DNA of 59,962 nucleotides from Gammaproteobacteria bacterium (GTDB lineage: Bacteria; Pseudomonadota; Gammaproteobacteria; Poriferisulfidales; GCA-002705445), in contig JAQWPG010000004.1 of NCBI GenBank assembly GCA_029268385.1, positions 1 through 59,962 on the forward strand, given 5' to 3'. Below are positions 8,614 to 17,905 of the stretch, in pieces (position 1 is the first letter of the stretch; every line of letters begins with the position of its first letter). Made by a program: the position numbers and the translations under genes. The notes under the pieces are model-generated. The model was not told where the DNA came from. It saw only the letters and a program-made list of their open reading frames with translations, and searched no databases.

Positions 8614-8868
8614 TTATTTCTCCCATTCTTTTAGTATGGGAGCATCTCTTTTTTCAAGAATTAACATTTCAGCCTCTAACATGTCTTCTGCAAACACCAC
8701 TTTAAAAGCATTTGGGTCATTAGGTGATTTCTCTTTACGCAAATCTTTTAAAAGTGCTCTTGCTTCTTTATAAGTGTCAAAAGTCTTTATATGATCTACA
8801 GATCTGAATTTATTGTCTTGATATTTAAATACAAAATATGGCATATATGGATTATAATACAAATTCAT
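8614..8868 (-). CDS. Conserved small hypothetical protein beside rpiA
   Basis: A protein of up to 84 residues; an internal ATG at 8844 would give 76 residues beginning MPYFVFKYQ, which resembles the start of conserved gammaproteobacterial small proteins with a YFVFKY opening. No clear ribosome-binding site separates the two starts. The chain has a FDTYKEARALLKDLRKE helix and an EDMLEAEMLILEKR helix, ending LKEWEK. It is divergent from rpiA by only 19 bp if the longer start is used. Function unknown. Confidence 0.65.
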   Translation of the reverse strand: MNLYYNPYMPYFVFKYQDNKFRSVDHIKTFDTYKEARALLKDLRKEKSPNDPNAFKVVFAEDMLEAEMLILEKRDAPILKEWEK

Positions 8869-8887
8869 CTAATATTGTGTAGATTTT

Positions 8888-9553
8888 ATGAGTAACTCTG
8901 ATAAAAAAAAACAAGATGTCGCAAGAGCAGCAATCGAGTACGTTGAATATGATGACATAGTTGGAGTGGGTACTGGTTCTACCGTTGATTATTTCATAGA
9001 GTATTTAAAACCTTTGAAAAATAAAATATCGGGCGCAGTAGCAAGCTCTATTTCTACGCAAAAAAAGTTAGAAGCAAATGGAATTCGCGTATTAGATTTA
9101 AATGATGTTAGTGATATTCCAATATATATTGATGGTGCAGATGAGGTTAATGCAAATTTGCAGTTAATTAAAGGTGGTGGTGGTGCATTAACTAGAGAAA
9201 AAATTATTGCTAGTGCTTCAAAATTTTTTGTGTGCATTGTGGATGAATCAAAAGTAGTAGATGTGTTAGGTAAGTTTCCATTACCAATCGAAGTATTACC
9301 AATGGCAAGATCATTCGTTGCAAGAGAAATAATTAAAAAAAGTGGCATGCCTGTGTGGCGCGAAGATTTTACGTCAGACAATGGAAATATAATTTTAGAT
9401 ATAAATCACATGAGTATTACAGAGCCAATAAAGTTAGAGAAAGAATTAAATCAAATCCCAGGAGTTGTAACTGTTGGTTTATTTGCAGAAAGACCAGCTG
9501 ATAAAGTTTTGGTAAGCAGTGACACAGAAGTTGTAGAGTTGAAAATAAAGTAA
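8888..9553 (+). CDS. rpiA: Ribose-5-phosphate isomerase A
   Basis: Interconverts ribose 5-phosphate and ribulose 5-phosphate in the pentose phosphate and Calvin cycles. The 221-residue chain has the RpiA signature blocks [35 protein letters not shown] with the catalytic Asp/Glu region, [20 protein letters not shown] and a C-terminal [10 protein letters not shown]. Length and motif order are normal. Its 3' end is 2 bp from the end of the convergent pseudouridine synthase gene. Confidence 0.96.
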   Translation: MSNSDKKKQDVARAAIEYVEYDDIVGVGTGSTVDYFIEYLKPLKNKISGAVASSISTQKKLEANGIRVLDLNDVSDIPIYIDGADEVNANLQLIKGGGGALTREKIIASASKFFVCIVDESKVVDVLGKFPLPIEVLPMARSFVAREIIKKSGMPVWREDFTSDNGNIILDINHMSITEPIKLEKELNQIPGVVTVGLFAERPADKVLVSSDTEVVELKIK

Positions 9554-9555
9554 TG

Positions 9556-10242
9556 TTAAATCTTTTTGGCAACCAGTCTTTTAAATTCACCTAATTTCAT
9601 ACTATCAATAGAATAATCCCCATAGTGAGTCCTGATGATTCTATTTACTGTAAGATCAAAGCTTTCAAAAATTTTTCTGATTTCTCTATTTTTACCTTCT
9701 ATAAGCTTTATGGTGTACCAACTATTAGTTTTTAATTTTTTTGTTAAAAAAATCTCTTTAACGTTGTGCGTTATGCCACCAATTCTTATTCCTTGCTTAA
9801 TTTTTTTTATATCTATTTTTTGTATATTTCCGTATACCTTAACTCTATAAGTCCTACTAATTTTATTTTTTGGAAGCTCGTAATGCCTTGCATAATCTCC
9901 ATTATTTGTGAAAAGTAACAATCCTTCTGTATTATAATCAAGTCTACCAATACTGATTAGATGCTTTTTATCATGAGGAAGTAAGTCATATACGGTATTT
10001 CTATTTAATTCATCTTTTTTTGAAGTTATGTAGCCTTTTGGTTTATTTAAAGCATAAAGTTCTATTTCTTTTTGACTTTCTACAAGAATATTATTAACAA
10101 AAACTTTATCGCTCTTAGTTACTTGATATGAAAAATCATTACAAACATTATTATTTATTATAACTTTATTTTCTTTAATAAGTTTTTCAGCATCTCTTCT
10201 TGAACAAACTCCAGAGTGAGCTAAGAATTTTGATAATCTCAT
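9556..10242 (-). CDS. RsuA/RluB/RluE-family pseudouridine synthase
   Basis: Modifies uridine in ribosomal RNA. The N-terminal S4 RNA-binding domain is clear (MRLSKFLAHSGVCSRRDAEKLI), followed by the catalytic GRLDYNTEGLLLFTNNGD block whose Asp is the nucleophile, and the C-terminal EGKNREIRKIFES motif. At 228 residues it is shorter than E. coli RluB and lacks the long basic tail. The sequence is closest in design to RluB, but RsuA or RluE specificity cannot be excluded. Its start touches the stop of the aldo/keto reductase gene upstream. Confidence 0.9.
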   Translation of the reverse strand: MRLSKFLAHSGVCSRRDAEKLIKENKVIINNNVCNDFSYQVTKSDKVFVNNILVESQKEIELYALNKPKGYITSKKDELNRNTVYDLLPHDKKHLISIGRLDYNTEGLLLFTNNGDYARHYELPKNKISRTYRVKVYGNIQKIDIKKIKQGIRIGGITHNVKEIFLTKKLKTNSWYTIKLIEGKNREIRKIFESFDLTVNRIIRTHYGDYSIDSMKLGEFKRLVAKKI

Positions 10243-11285
10243 TATGGAGCAGGATTAGGTTGGTGCTGATGTATAGTTTCAATCTCATCCAATACTTCTT
10301 GATTTAATTTAATATTGATACTATTAATATTTTCTTTTAATTGAGTTAAGTTTGTAGCGCCAATAATATTACTTGTAACAAACGGTTGCTGATTAACAAA
10401 TGACAAGGCTAGCTGAGTTGGCGTTAAGTTATATTTCTTAGCTAATTCAGCATATTTTTTTGTTGCATCTTTAGCATATTTATTACTATATCTATTAAAC
10501 CTATTCCACAAACTTAGTCTTGAATTCTCTGGCTTATTGTTGATATATTTTCCTGTTAGCATCCCAAAACCTAAAGGCGAATATGCCAATAGCTTTACAT
10601 TTTCTATTTCTGAAATTTCCGACATATTAATTTCAAAGATTCTATTTAATAAACTATATGGATTTTGAACACTAACAATTTTAGGAAAGTTTTTAGTTTT
10701 TGAAATCTCCAAAAATTTCATTACCCCCCATGACGTATCATTTGATAAGCCAATTGATCTTATAATTCCAGAATCTACTAAATCATTCAGAGCCTCGTAG
10801 CTTTCATTGATATTATCTAATATCTTATTGGTATTAATTTGGCTATATTTATAATTTAACTCACCAAAATAATTTGTTTGTCTTTGTGGCCAATGAATTT
10901 GATATAAGTCTATATAGTCTGTATTCAATCTTTCAAGGTTTTTAATAATTGCGGCTTTAATATTCTTTTTATCAATTTTAAGAGATTTTCTAATATAAGA
11001 AAAATCAGGTGCAGGACCGGTCACCTTTGAAGCTATAATTACATCTTGCCTTTTATTATATTTTTTTAACCATGATCCTATATATTTTTCGGTAAGTCCT
11101 TGTGTTTTTGCATTTGGAGGTACTGGATACATCTCTGCTGTATCAATAAAATTAACTCCATTTTCTAATGCATAATTTAGCTGATCGTGTGCTTCAACTT
11201 CAGTATTTTGTTCCCCAAAGGTCATGGTCCCCAAACATATTTTGCTAACTTCAATATCTGTATGTCCAAGTTTTGAATAAATCAT
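10242..11285 (-). CDS. Aldo/keto reductase, Tas-like
   Basis: NADPH-dependent oxidoreductase of the Tas/YajO type, 347 residues. The chain starts MIYSKLGHTDIEVSKICLGT and has the family catalytic tyrosine in FIDTAEMYPVPP and the partner lysine/histidine blocks further on (IIASKVTGPA and LYQIHWPQRQ). A longer frame reaches 11348 but would add 21 low-complexity Lys/Gln-rich residues inside the preceding gene, so I take ATG 11285, which lies 4 bp after the FmdB-like stop. Substrate unknown. Confidence 0.9.
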   Translation of the reverse strand: MIYSKLGHTDIEVSKICLGTMTFGEQNTEVEAHDQLNYALENGVNFIDTAEMYPVPPNAKTQGLTEKYIGSWLKKYNKRQDVIIASKVTGPAPDFSYIRKSLKIDKKNIKAAIIKNLERLNTDYIDLYQIHWPQRQTNYFGELNYKYSQINTNKILDNINESYEALNDLVDSGIIRSIGLSNDTSWGVMKFLEISKTKNFPKIVSVQNPYSLLNRIFEINMSEISEIENVKLLAYSPLGFGMLTGKYINNKPENSRLSLWNRFNRYSNKYAKDATKKYAELAKKYNLTPTQLALSFVNQQPFVTSNIIGATNLTQLKENINSINIKLNQEVLDEIETIHQHQPNPAP

Positions 11286-11289
11286 ATGC

Positions 11290-11508
11290 TTAAACTTTTG
11301 TTTTTTTTGGAGTTGATTTTTTTTCTTTAGTTTTAAAGTCAGTTTCATACCAACCTGTTCCCTTAAGCTTAAAGCCGGCAGAAGTGACCATTTTTTTTAG
11401 TTTATGTTCATTGCATTTTGGACATAATGTCAGTTTTTCATCAGAAACTTTCTGAATAATATCAAATTGGTGTCCACAAGATTCACATTGATATTCATAT
11501 ATTGGCAT
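11290..11508 (-). CDS. FmdB-family zinc-ribbon protein
   Basis: A 72-residue protein with the zinc ribbon of the FmdB regulatory family: MPIYEYQCESCGHQF with Cys8/Cys11 and CPKC with Cys29/Cys32. The middle KKMVTSAGFKLKGTGWYETDF is the diagnostic segment, and the tail is Lys-rich. Family members often accompany translation or stress genes; the function is poorly defined. It is first in a short run with the aldo/keto reductase. Confidence 0.9.
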   Translation of the reverse strand: MPIYEYQCESCGHQFDIIQKVSDEKLTLCPKCNEHKLKKMVTSAGFKLKGTGWYETDFKTKEKKSTPKKTKV

Positions 11509-11553
11509 AATTTGTTCCTTTCAAAAAAAAAATAACAGTTTAATATTACTACT

Positions 11554-11970
11554 ATGATAATTAATCAAAAATATACTAGCAAAACATCTATTGTTTTGAT
11601 GCTTTTAGGCCTCGTACCATTTATTGCCGCAATCTACTATTTGCAGACATATGATTTTGAATATGGCCTAGCTATTTTTATTCATTATAGTGCAATTATT
11701 TTGTCATTTATAGGCGCAATTAATTGGGGTAGAAATGTTAATGAAAAATCAGCTAAGATATTCTACTTAAGTGTTGCCCCATCAATAATTGCATTTTCAG
11801 CTTTTTTCTTTTCTTTTCCAGATAATTTAAATGTATTGGCATTAGGTTATTTTATTGCATGGATTATAGATTGCTTTCTTTTAATAAAACATAAAGAATT
11901 TCTTATGTATTTAATAATGCGCACTATAATCACTATAAGCGTAATATACTTACATATATATTTAATGTAA
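11554..11970 (+). CDS. DUF3429 membrane protein
   Basis: A 138-residue protein with four or five hydrophobic segments. The LGLVPFIAA stretch near the start and YSAIILSFIGAINWGRNV in the middle are characteristic of DUF3429 (TMEM69-like) proteins found in many proteobacteria and mitochondria. Function unknown. It is divergent from the FmdB gene by 45 bp and its end is 14 bp from the end of the convergent rpsI. Confidence 0.82.
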   Translation: MIINQKYTSKTSIVLMLLGLVPFIAAIYYLQTYDFEYGLAIFIHYSAIILSFIGAINWGRNVNEKSAKIFYLSVAPSIIAFSAFFFSFPDNLNVLALGYFIAWIIDCFLLIKHKEFLMYLIMRTIITISVIYLHIYLM

Positions 11971-11984
11971 TAAAATAAAAAGTA

Positions 11985-12374
11985 TTATCTTTTTGAAAAT
12001 TGAACGTCTTTTCTAGCTTTGCGAAGACCCACTTTTTTCCTTTCCACAACTCTTGAATCTCTAGTAAGAAATCCATTTTTTTTAAGTAAGGGTCTTAGTG
12101 TGTCATCGTATTTGAGAAGTGCTCTAGCTATACCTAGTTTTATTGCTCCTGCTTGACCAGAAGATCCGCCACCTTTTACAGTAATTTTAATATCTGTTTT
12201 ATCGGTAGTTTCTGTTAATTCTAATGCTTGCTTAACAACCATAATATTTGTTTCTCGACCAAAGTATTTTTCTATTGGATCAGAGTTAACTGTTATTTTA
12301 CCCGTTCCTTTTGAAAGGAATACTCTTGCTGTAGATTCTTTTCTTCTTCCTGTTGAGTAAAAAACATTGTCCAT
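11985..12374 (-). CDS. rpsI: 30S ribosomal protein S9
   Basis: Ribosomal protein uS9, 129 residues. The start [16 protein letters not shown], the [22 protein letters not shown] core and the invariant C-terminal SKR that reaches the decoding P site are all present. It follows rplM by 2 bp, the universal bacterial rplM-rpsI order. Confidence 0.98.
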   Translation of the reverse strand: MDNVFYSTGRRKESTARVFLSKGTGKITVNSDPIEKYFGRETNIMVVKQALELTETTDKTDIKITVKGGGSSGQAGAIKLGIARALLKYDDTLRPLLKKNGFLTRDSRVVERKKVGLRKARKDVQFSKR

Positions 12375-12376
12375 TT

Positions 12377-12814
12377 TTATATTTCCTTAGCTATTGGTTT
12401 TTGAGCATGATGATTGTGTTCAGAACCTTTATAAACATGAAGTTTCTTTATCATTGCGCTACCTAATCTATTTTTTGGCATCATCCCTTTTACAGCTTTT
12501 TCAATAATGCTCTCAGGTTTCTTTGCTTGCAGTTTAGCAAAATTTGTTGATTTTAAATTACCAATATATCCAGTATGTCTGTAATACATTTTATCTTCAA
12601 ACTTGTTTCCTGTAACTCTTACTTTTTCGGCATTAATAACAACAACATGATCTCCAGTATCACAGTGTGGAGTATAACAAGGCTTATTTTTTCCTCGTAA
12701 TGTATCTGCTATTTCTGTAGAAAGACGTCCAAGCACTTTGTCAGTAGCATCAATTACATACCAATCTCTTTCAACTGTTTCTTTCTTAGCGCTAATTGTT
12801 GATTTTGTCATCAT
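12377..12814 (-). CDS. rplM: 50S ribosomal protein L13
   Basis: Ribosomal protein uL13, 145 residues counted from the first of two adjacent ATG codons; ATG 12811 is equally possible. Core motifs [55 protein letters not shown] and [18 protein letters not shown] are canonical. It is the first gene of the rplM-rpsI operon; its promoter should lie in the 81-bp spacer before adk. Confidence 0.98.
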   Translation of the reverse strand: MMTKSTISAKKETVERDWYVIDATDKVLGRLSTEIADTLRGKNKPCYTPHCDTGDHVVVINAEKVRVTGNKFEDKMYYRHTGYIGNLKSTNFAKLQAKKPESIIEKAVKGMMPKNRLGSAMIKKLHVYKGSEHNHHAQKPIAKEI

Positions 12815-12895
12815 AATTTTAAACCTTAAGTAAGGTTGTGAATAATACCCAAGAAAACGAATATATTCAACTCAATATAGCTATAAAGTCGCTAT

Positions 12896-13552
12896 TTACT
12901 TCAATTTCTCAATATTATCGATTATTTGAGACTGAATATTGTCAATACCGCCAACACCATTGATTTCTATATAAGATGTTGAGCCTTTTTCATTTGATAA
13001 ATCTTTATAAAAGTCCACCAACGGGTAGGTTTGCTCATGATATATCGCAAGTCTTTTTTTCACAGTTTCTTCATTATCATCAGGCCTTTGAATCAAAGCT
13101 TCGCCTGTTACATCATCTATATTTTCTTTTTTAGGTGGATTATGCAGTATATGATAAGTTCTTCCAGAAGCAGAATGGACTCGTCGTCCGCTCATTCTTT
13201 GAATAATTTCTTCGTCGTTAACCATAATTTCTATTACACAATCAATTTCCACATCTCTATCTTTTAAAGCTGCAGCTTGGTCTAAAGTTCTTGGAAACCC
13301 GTCAAATAAGAAACCATTAAGGCAGTCATCCTCATTTATTCTATCCTTTACTAGATCTAATATTAAGTCATCAGGGACTAATTCACCCTTTTCCATTAAA
13401 TCTTTTGCTTTTAAGCCAAGGTCAGATTTGTTTGCCACCGCTGCCCTAAGCATATCGCCAGTAGATATCTGCGGAATATTTAAATGTCCAGATATAAATT
13501 GCGCTTGTGTCCCCTTCCCAGCACCTGGAGCACCTAGTAAGATAATCTTCAT
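12896..13552 (-). CDS. adk: Adenylate kinase
   Basis: Catalyses ATP plus AMP to 2 ADP. The P-loop [13 protein letters not shown] is at residues 7-19, the AMP site [10 protein letters not shown] follows, then [11 protein letters not shown] and a full-length LID ([15 protein letters not shown]). The LID carries no four-cysteine zinc site, as usual in Gram-negatives. Length 218 is normal. It is divergent from the PPi-PFK gene with 173 bp between starts. Confidence 0.97.
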   Translation of the reverse strand: MKIILLGAPGAGKGTQAQFISGHLNIPQISTGDMLRAAVANKSDLGLKAKDLMEKGELVPDDLILDLVKDRINEDDCLNGFLFDGFPRTLDQAAALKDRDVEIDCVIEIMVNDEEIIQRMSGRRVHSASGRTYHILHNPPKKENIDDVTGEALIQRPDDNEETVKKRLAIYHEQTYPLVDFYKDLSNEKGSTSYIEINGVGGIDNIQSQIIDNIEKLK

Positions 13553-13725
13553 GTGAAGTCCCCTTAATTATATTTTTATTATTTTTTTAGTGAAGACAAT
13601 ATAACCTCACGATTACTAATTATCAAATAAGTAACTTGTATAAACCTATAAAAAACATCGAGTGAGTATACTTTAAACGTCATTTACTATGCTAAAATGA
13701 TATACTAACTTTAATTCAGACTTAG

Positions 13726-14988
13726 ATGATTTCTATGAAAAATAAAAAAAAGAATGCCTTTTATGCTCAGTCTGGTGGAGTAACTTCTGTTATAAATGCC
13801 AGTGCATGTGGAGTTATAGAGTCTGCAAGAAAACACAAAAAATTTATTAATAAACTCTATGCAGGAAAAAATGGGATATTAGGGGCGCTCAATCAAGATT
13901 TGATTGATACTTCCTATGAAAGTAAATCTGCTATAGCAAAACTAAAATACACTCCGGGCGGTATATTTGGATCATGTAGGTACAAACTTGAAGATTATAA
14001 AAAAAATGAAGCTGACTACGATAAACTTATAAAAGTATTTAAGGCTCATGATATAGGTTATTTTTTTTACAATGGTGGTGGTGATTCTCAAGATACAACG
14101 AATAAAATTTCGGAATATTGCTCAAAGAAAGGCTTAGATATTCAATGTATCGGCATTCCTAAAACGGTCGATAACGACTTACCGTTAACAGACTGCTCCC
14201 CTGGTTTTGGTTCAGTAGGAAAATATACTGCCATATCAACTTTAGAAGCAGGACTTGATGTGAAATCAATGTGCGCAACATCTACCAAGGTTTTTATTTT
14301 GGAAGTAATGGGAAGGCATGCGGGTTGGATTGCTGCTTCATCTGCTTTAGCGAGCGAGTCAAGGCAAAATCCACCACACGTTATTCTATTTCCAGAAGTA
14401 ATATTTAATGAAAAAATATTTTTGAATAAAGTTAAAGAAACGGTATCTAAATTTGGCTATTGTGTTGTAGTGGCTTCAGAAGGAGCAAAAAATAAAAATG
14501 GAAAATTTTTGGCAGATAGTGGCTTAAAAGATGCTTTTGGGCATTCTCAATTAGGCGGAGTCGCACCATATTTATCAGAGCTGATAAAAAAGAAAAGTGG
14601 ATATAAATGTCATTGGGCTGTTGCTGATTATCTTCAAAGGTCTGCGAGACATATAGCATCAAAAACTGACGTTGAGCAAGCATATGCACTAGGCTCTTAC
14701 GCTGTAGATTTGGCAGTAAGTGGAAAAAATGCTGTGATGACAAGTATAAAAAGAGTTTCTGATAAACCATATAAATGGAAACTTACAACAGTGCCGCTCA
14801 AAAAAGTTGCAAATATAGAAAAAAAAATGCCTAAAAATTATATAAGTACTGATGGATATCATATTACTAAAGCGTGCAGAAAATATATGGCTCCACTAAT
14901 TCACGGAGAAGATTTTCCATCATACGAAAATGGTATACCTCAATATACGTCTTTCAAAAATAAAAAAGTAAAAAAAATAAAAATATAA
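13726..14988 (+). CDS. pfp: PPi-dependent 6-phosphofructokinase
   Basis: Reversible phosphofructokinase, 420 residues. The PPi type is indicated by YNGGGDSQDT, in which Asp replaces the second glycine of the ATP-binding GGDGS motif, and by PKTVDNDLPLTDCSPGFGS with the Lys that selects pyrophosphate. The substrate blocks MGRHAGWIA and ASEGA are intact. An in-frame ATG at 13735 is an alternative start; neither has a clear ribosome-binding site. In sulfur-oxidising symbionts a reversible PPi-PFK is thought to stand in for fructose bisphosphatase in the Calvin cycle, which would match the cbbQ-like gene, but this is inference. Confidence 0.93.
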   Translation: MISMKNKKKNAFYAQSGGVTSVINASACGVIESARKHKKFINKLYAGKNGILGALNQDLIDTSYESKSAIAKLKYTPGGIFGSCRYKLEDYKKNEADYDKLIKVFKAHDIGYFFYNGGGDSQDTTNKISEYCSKKGLDIQCIGIPKTVDNDLPLTDCSPGFGSVGKYTAISTLEAGLDVKSMCATSTKVFILEVMGRHAGWIAASSALASESRQNPPHVILFPEVIFNEKIFLNKVKETVSKFGYCVVVASEGAKNKNGKFLADSGLKDAFGHSQLGGVAPYLSELIKKKSGYKCHWAVADYLQRSARHIASKTDVEQAYALGSYAVDLAVSGKNAVMTSIKRVSDKPYKWKLTTVPLKKVANIEKKMPKNYISTDGYHITKACRKYMAPLIHGEDFPSYENGIPQYTSFKNKKVKKIKI

Positions 14989-14991
14989 ATA

Positions 14992-15714
14992 ATGAAAGAG
15001 TGCAAAAAAGATAATTTATATAAAAAAAAAATTTCAAAAAGTCATAAGTTTACATTTGATAATAAAGTGGCTGATGTATTTGAAGATATGGTTAATAGGT
15101 CGGTCCCAGGGTACGATTTTTTAGTAGATAACATTGGAGTGTTATCAAAAAATTTCTACCAACCAAATACGAATATATATGATTTAGGTTCGTCATTATG
15201 CTCATGTTCATTATCAGTCCTCGAAAAAATAGATAATTTTAGCGGTAAGGTATTTGCGGTTGATTCATCAAAAGCAATGATTGATATATGTAAAAATAAT
15301 ATTAACAAAGAAGAAATTAAATTTATTAATCAGGACATATGTGAAGTAGATGTAAAAAATACGTCAATTATTATTTTAAATTTAACATTACAATTCGTTG
15401 ATCTAAAAAAAAGAACTAATCTTCTTGAAAAATTATTTTCGCAGTTAAATAAAAACGGTGTAATAATAATTACAGAGAAAATAACTTTAGATAAGGAGTC
15501 TGATGATATTTTTTTTAAAAAATTTCATGATTTTTATAAAGAAAATAATGGTTATACAAAAGAAGAAATCGATAGAAAAAAAATAGCTCTTGAAAAAACT
15601 ATGTTGATTGAAAGTGAAAAGAGTCATGAGAGAAGATTTTTAAATATAGGCTGTGAAAATTTTTATAAATGGTTCCAGTGTTATAACTTTGCATCATGGA
15701 TATTAATAAAATAA
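14992..15714 (+). CDS. cmoA: Carboxy-SAM synthase CmoA
   Basis: Makes carboxy-S-adenosylmethionine from SAM and prephenate for modification of wobble uridine 34 in tRNA. The 240-residue chain has VADVFEDMVNRSVPGYDFL, the motif that marks CmoA, then a SAM-binding DLGSSLCSCSL block and the FAVDSSKAMI acidic loop. It starts 3 bp after the pfp stop and overlaps cmoB by 19 bp, so the two modification genes are coupled. Confidence 0.93.
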   Translation: MKECKKDNLYKKKISKSHKFTFDNKVADVFEDMVNRSVPGYDFLVDNIGVLSKNFYQPNTNIYDLGSSLCSCSLSVLEKIDNFSGKVFAVDSSKAMIDICKNNINKEEIKFINQDICEVDVKNTSIIILNLTLQFVDLKKRTNLLEKLFSQLNKNGVIIITEKITLDKESDDIFFKKFHDFYKENNGYTKEEIDRKKIALEKTMLIESEKSHERRFLNIGCENFYKWFQCYNFASWILIK

Positions 15715-16685
15715 ATATATTATCTTATATTGATTATAAAAATTTATACTCAAGAGAAACTCTCAAAGAGTATAAGTCTTTATTTCAAGCATTTTCTAAA
15801 AATGAAAATTTTTGTAAACATGGAAATTTAGAAAAGTGGAAAAATATTTTACATCTACTTCCTGAGTCTAATGCTAACCATATAGATTTTTCTGGTTCCC
15901 ACATTGTGCTTGGAGATAAAGCTTCACTAGGAGAACAAGATAAGAAAAAGTTACAAGACTTACTTTTAAATTTAAGCCCATGGAGGAAAGGGCCATTTAA
16001 TATCTGTGATATTAAGGTTGATTCAGAATGGAGATCTGATTACAAGTGGGAAAGAATAAAGGGTTTTATTCCAAACATAGCTGGTATGAGAGTGGCTGAT
16101 TTAGGATGTAGTAATGGTTATTACGGATATAAGTTACTAGGCTTAAATCCTGAATTAGTAGTGGGTATGGATAAAACCGCTCTATTTATATTTCAATTTT
16201 TGGCAACAAAACATTTTGCTAAGCAAATACAAAAATTATTAATATTACCTTGTTCAGTTGAGGAGTTTGATTCAAAGAATATGGACTTTAATCTTATACT
16301 TTCAATGGGAGTTTTGTATCATGTTAAAAACATTCCTTGTCACATAGATGCAGTCAAAAAATTAATAAAAAAAAATGGGTATTTGGTATTAGAGACTATT
16401 ATTTCTTCCTCGGAAAAAAACATAAATATAGAACAAGGTACGACTTATGCAGGAATGAAAAATATAGGAACCATTTTTAGTAAGGCCAATCTAATAGGTT
16501 TATTAAATGCTTCAGGGTTTAAGAACATAGAATTAGTAAATGAAAGCTTCACTAGTACGAATGAGCAAAGAACTACAAGGTGGATGCAAGGAAAAAGCTT
16601 TAAGGATTTTACATTACCAAATGGTAGAACTATAGAAGGTTTTCCTCCAGTTTGCCGTGTTATATTTGTAGCTCAGAAAAAGTGA
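15696..16685 (+). CDS. cmoB: tRNA U34 carboxymethyltransferase CmoB
   Basis: Transfers the carboxymethyl group from carboxy-SAM to 5-hydroxyuridine 34 of tRNA, producing cmo5U. Length 329 is normal. Visible blocks are LSPWRKGPFNICDIKVDSEWRS region, the SAM-binding VADLGCSNGYYGYKLLG, and FNLILSMGVLYHVKN. The overlap with cmoA supports a two-gene unit as in E. coli. Confidence 0.95.
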   Translation: MDINKINILSYIDYKNLYSRETLKEYKSLFQAFSKNENFCKHGNLEKWKNILHLLPESNANHIDFSGSHIVLGDKASLGEQDKKKLQDLLLNLSPWRKGPFNICDIKVDSEWRSDYKWERIKGFIPNIAGMRVADLGCSNGYYGYKLLGLNPELVVGMDKTALFIFQFLATKHFAKQIQKLLILPCSVEEFDSKNMDFNLILSMGVLYHVKNIPCHIDAVKKLIKKNGYLVLETIISSSEKNINIEQGTTYAGMKNIGTIFSKANLIGLLNASGFKNIELVNESFTSTNEQRTTRWMQGKSFKDFTLPNGRTIEGFPPVCRVIFVAQKK

Positions 16686-16727
16686 TTATGATATTATCCA
16701 ATCAATTGTAAAAAGTAGGAAATATGT

Positions 16728-17894
16728 ATGAAATCTAAAGTTTTTACTTCAGAATCAGTATCAGAAGGTCATCCAGATAAATTATGTGATCAAGTTTCAG
16801 ATGCTGTCCTTGACGCGGCTTTAAAAGATGATCCAAAAGCAAGGGTAGCATGCGAAACAATGGTGAAATCTGAAGAGGGCTCACTTGGAGTAGTCATTTT
16901 AGGTGGTGAAATTACAACGACCGCAAACATAGATTATGAAAATATTGTTAGAAAAACAATCAAGGAAATTGGCTATGACTCAAAGGAACTTGGCTTTGAC
17001 TATAAAACAGTAGAATTTATAAATAAGATAGGATTGCAGTCTGCAGATATTGCTCAAGGCGTAGATAGGCAAAGTGACGAGGATCAAGGAGCAGGAGATC
17101 AAGGTCTTATGTTTGGTTATGCAAATAACGAAACAGACGTTTTAATGCCAGCACCAATTACATACTCGCATCGATTAGTACATAAATTAGCGCAATTAAG
17201 AAAAGAAAATGACGTTAAATGGTTAAGGCCTGACGCAAAAAGTCAGGTAACTTTTAAATATGAATCTGGAAAAGTTCATTCTATAGACACAATTGTTTTA
17301 TCAACGCAACATTCTCCTGATATATCTCAAAAAGAAATACAAGATTACATTAAAGAATCGGTAATTGAGAAAGTTTTGCCTTTGCAATATCTTACTAAAG
17401 AAACAGTTATTCATGTTAATCCCACTGGTTCGTTTGAGATCGGAGGCCCAGTTGGAGATTGCGGGCTAACTGGCAGAAAAATAATCGTTGATACATATGG
17501 GGGAATGGCAAGACACGGGGGTGGAGCATTTTCAGGAAAAGATCCCTCAAAAGTAGATAGATCAGCAGCATATGCGGCTAGATACGTAGCCAAAAATATT
17601 GTCGCTGCAGGTTTGGCAAATAAATGTGAGATACAGGTTTCTTATGCAATAGGTGTAGCTAAGCCAACCTCTATAAGCATTGATACATTTGGTACAGCTA
17701 AAATTGACGAAACAAAAATTGTACATATCATTAATGAGGTATTCGATTTGCGTCCATGGGGTATAATAAGTATGCTAGATTTATTAAATCCTATTTATAA
17801 AGATACTGCTTCCTATGGGCATTTTGGAAGAGACGATTTAAATCTTTCTTGGGAAAAAACAGATAAAGTTAATATCATAAAAAGTTTAATGTAA
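16728..17894 (+). CDS. metK: S-adenosylmethionine synthetase
   Basis: Forms SAM from methionine and ATP. The 388-residue protein carries [22 protein letters not shown] at the start, [14 protein letters not shown] in the middle and the glycine-rich [22 protein letters not shown] phosphate-binding loop, all standard (positions about 6, 125 and 260). It begins 42 bp after cmoB; that spacer is too short for a riboswitch aptamer and I see none. ahcY follows 11 bp later, making a SAM synthesis and SAH recycling pair. Confidence 0.98.
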   Translation: MKSKVFTSESVSEGHPDKLCDQVSDAVLDAALKDDPKARVACETMVKSEEGSLGVVILGGEITTTANIDYENIVRKTIKEIGYDSKELGFDYKTVEFINKIGLQSADIAQGVDRQSDEDQGAGDQGLMFGYANNETDVLMPAPITYSHRLVHKLAQLRKENDVKWLRPDAKSQVTFKYESGKVHSIDTIVLSTQHSPDISQKEIQDYIKESVIEKVLPLQYLTKETVIHVNPTGSFEIGGPVGDCGLTGRKIIVDTYGGMARHGGGAFSGKDPSKVDRSAAYAARYVAKNIVAAGLANKCEIQVSYAIGVAKPTSISIDTFGTAKIDETKIVHIINEVFDLRPWGIISMLDLLNPIYKDTASYGHFGRDDLNLSWEKTDKVNIIKSLM

Positions 17895-17905
17895 CGGAGT
17901 TAATT

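Noticed and set aside
11286-11348. N-terminal extension of the aldo/keto reductase
   Set aside because: Low-complexity Lys/Gln residues overlapping the FmdB-like gene; the family start is MIYSKLGH at 11285.
16686-16727. Possible SAM or SAH riboswitch before metK
   Set aside because: Only 42 bp of spacer, with none of the conserved aptamer segments seen before metX.
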